Positions 63,989 through 64,000 of a DNA stretch of 64,000 bases are shown piece by piece. The position numbers and the translations under genes are program-made. Position 1 is the stretch's first letter. Each line of letters starts with the position of its first letter. A model generated the notes under the pieces. That model made no database searches. It was not told where the DNA came from and saw nothing but the letters and a program-made list of their open reading frames with translations. This DNA comes from CAWCQC01 sp963819905 (GTDB lineage: Bacteria > Actinomycetota > Thermoleophilia > Gaiellales > Gaiellaceae), in contig CAWFXP010000004.1 of assembly GCA_963819905.1 (NCBI GenBank), positions 10,280 to 74,279 of the forward strand, read 5' to 3'.

Positions 63989-64000
63989 AGCGTAGCTCGG

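Noticed and set aside
1..64000. Insertion sequences, integrases, phage genes or CRISPR arrays
   Set aside because: I found no transposase or integrase motifs, no terminal repeats with target duplications and no regularly spaced repeats. The short palindromes at 5.9-6.0 kb and 17.2 kb are the only repeat family seen.

Overview
The window is about 70% GC and gene-dense. Genes are packed with ATGA, GTGA and TTGA stop/start overlaps, and GTG and TTG starts are frequent. The content is actinobacterial: SepF, a zinc-ribbon FHA protein followed by a MerR regulator, an RsiG-like anti-sigma protein, and a 830-residue nucleotidyltransferase/pseudo-mutase. The style of the RseP insertion and of the extracellular solute-binding protein suggests a soil Thermoleophilia-like lineage (Gaiellales/Solirubrobacterales). 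That placement is inference from gene content, not from a tree.

Region 1 (1-5877, minus strand) is one operon: a large zinc-ribbon adenylate cyclase/STAND ATPase/TPR protein, an EttA-type ABC-F protein, and a second zinc-ribbon cyclase cut by the window edge. A 167-base gap with palindromic repeats follows. Region 2 (6045-25209, plus) is a long housekeeping run: a DHH-CBS-tRNA nucleotidyltransferase fusion, pgeF, sepF, yggT, DUF167, a DksA-type zinc finger protein, lspA, an RluD-type synthase, rpsB-tsf-pyrH-frr-uppS-cdsA-dxr-rseP, ispG, proS, an XRE regulator, and a DUF1295/cyclopropane-synthase pair. It couples translation, isoprenoid precursor supply (dxr, ispG, uppS) and envelope lipid synthesis.

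Region 3 (25257-42201) is mixed metabolism and regulation: a TrpB2-type synthase, a secreted metallophosphatase, a tRNA-Pro(GGG), gnd-pgl, an orphan peptide-type solute-binding lipoprotein, proC, hutF, a CDP-alcohol phosphatidyltransferase with the nucleotidyltransferase/pseudo-mutase, then RsiG-like, FHA, MerR and apt genes. Between 42202 and 43899 two non-coding stretches carry DnaA-box-like sites around a secreted glycoside-hydrolase-like gene.

Region 4 (43900-64000) is a surface-polysaccharide locus: O-antigen ligase/polymerase with TPR tail, several GT2 and GT4 glycosyltransferases, a WbaP/WcaJ-type initiating phosphotransferase, a Wzm/Wzt ABC exporter, methyltransferases, and two secreted glycosidase-like proteins. 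Composition is lower in GC near its right end (61-63 kb).

A caution applies to the whole window. Many genes, including essential single-copy ones (tsf has three), carry single-base frameshifts, and these become dense after 49 kb. They look like uncorrected sequence errors rather than pseudogenes. I give full gene spans for these and note approximate shift positions. Genes marked as disrupted should be read as probably intact in the organism.
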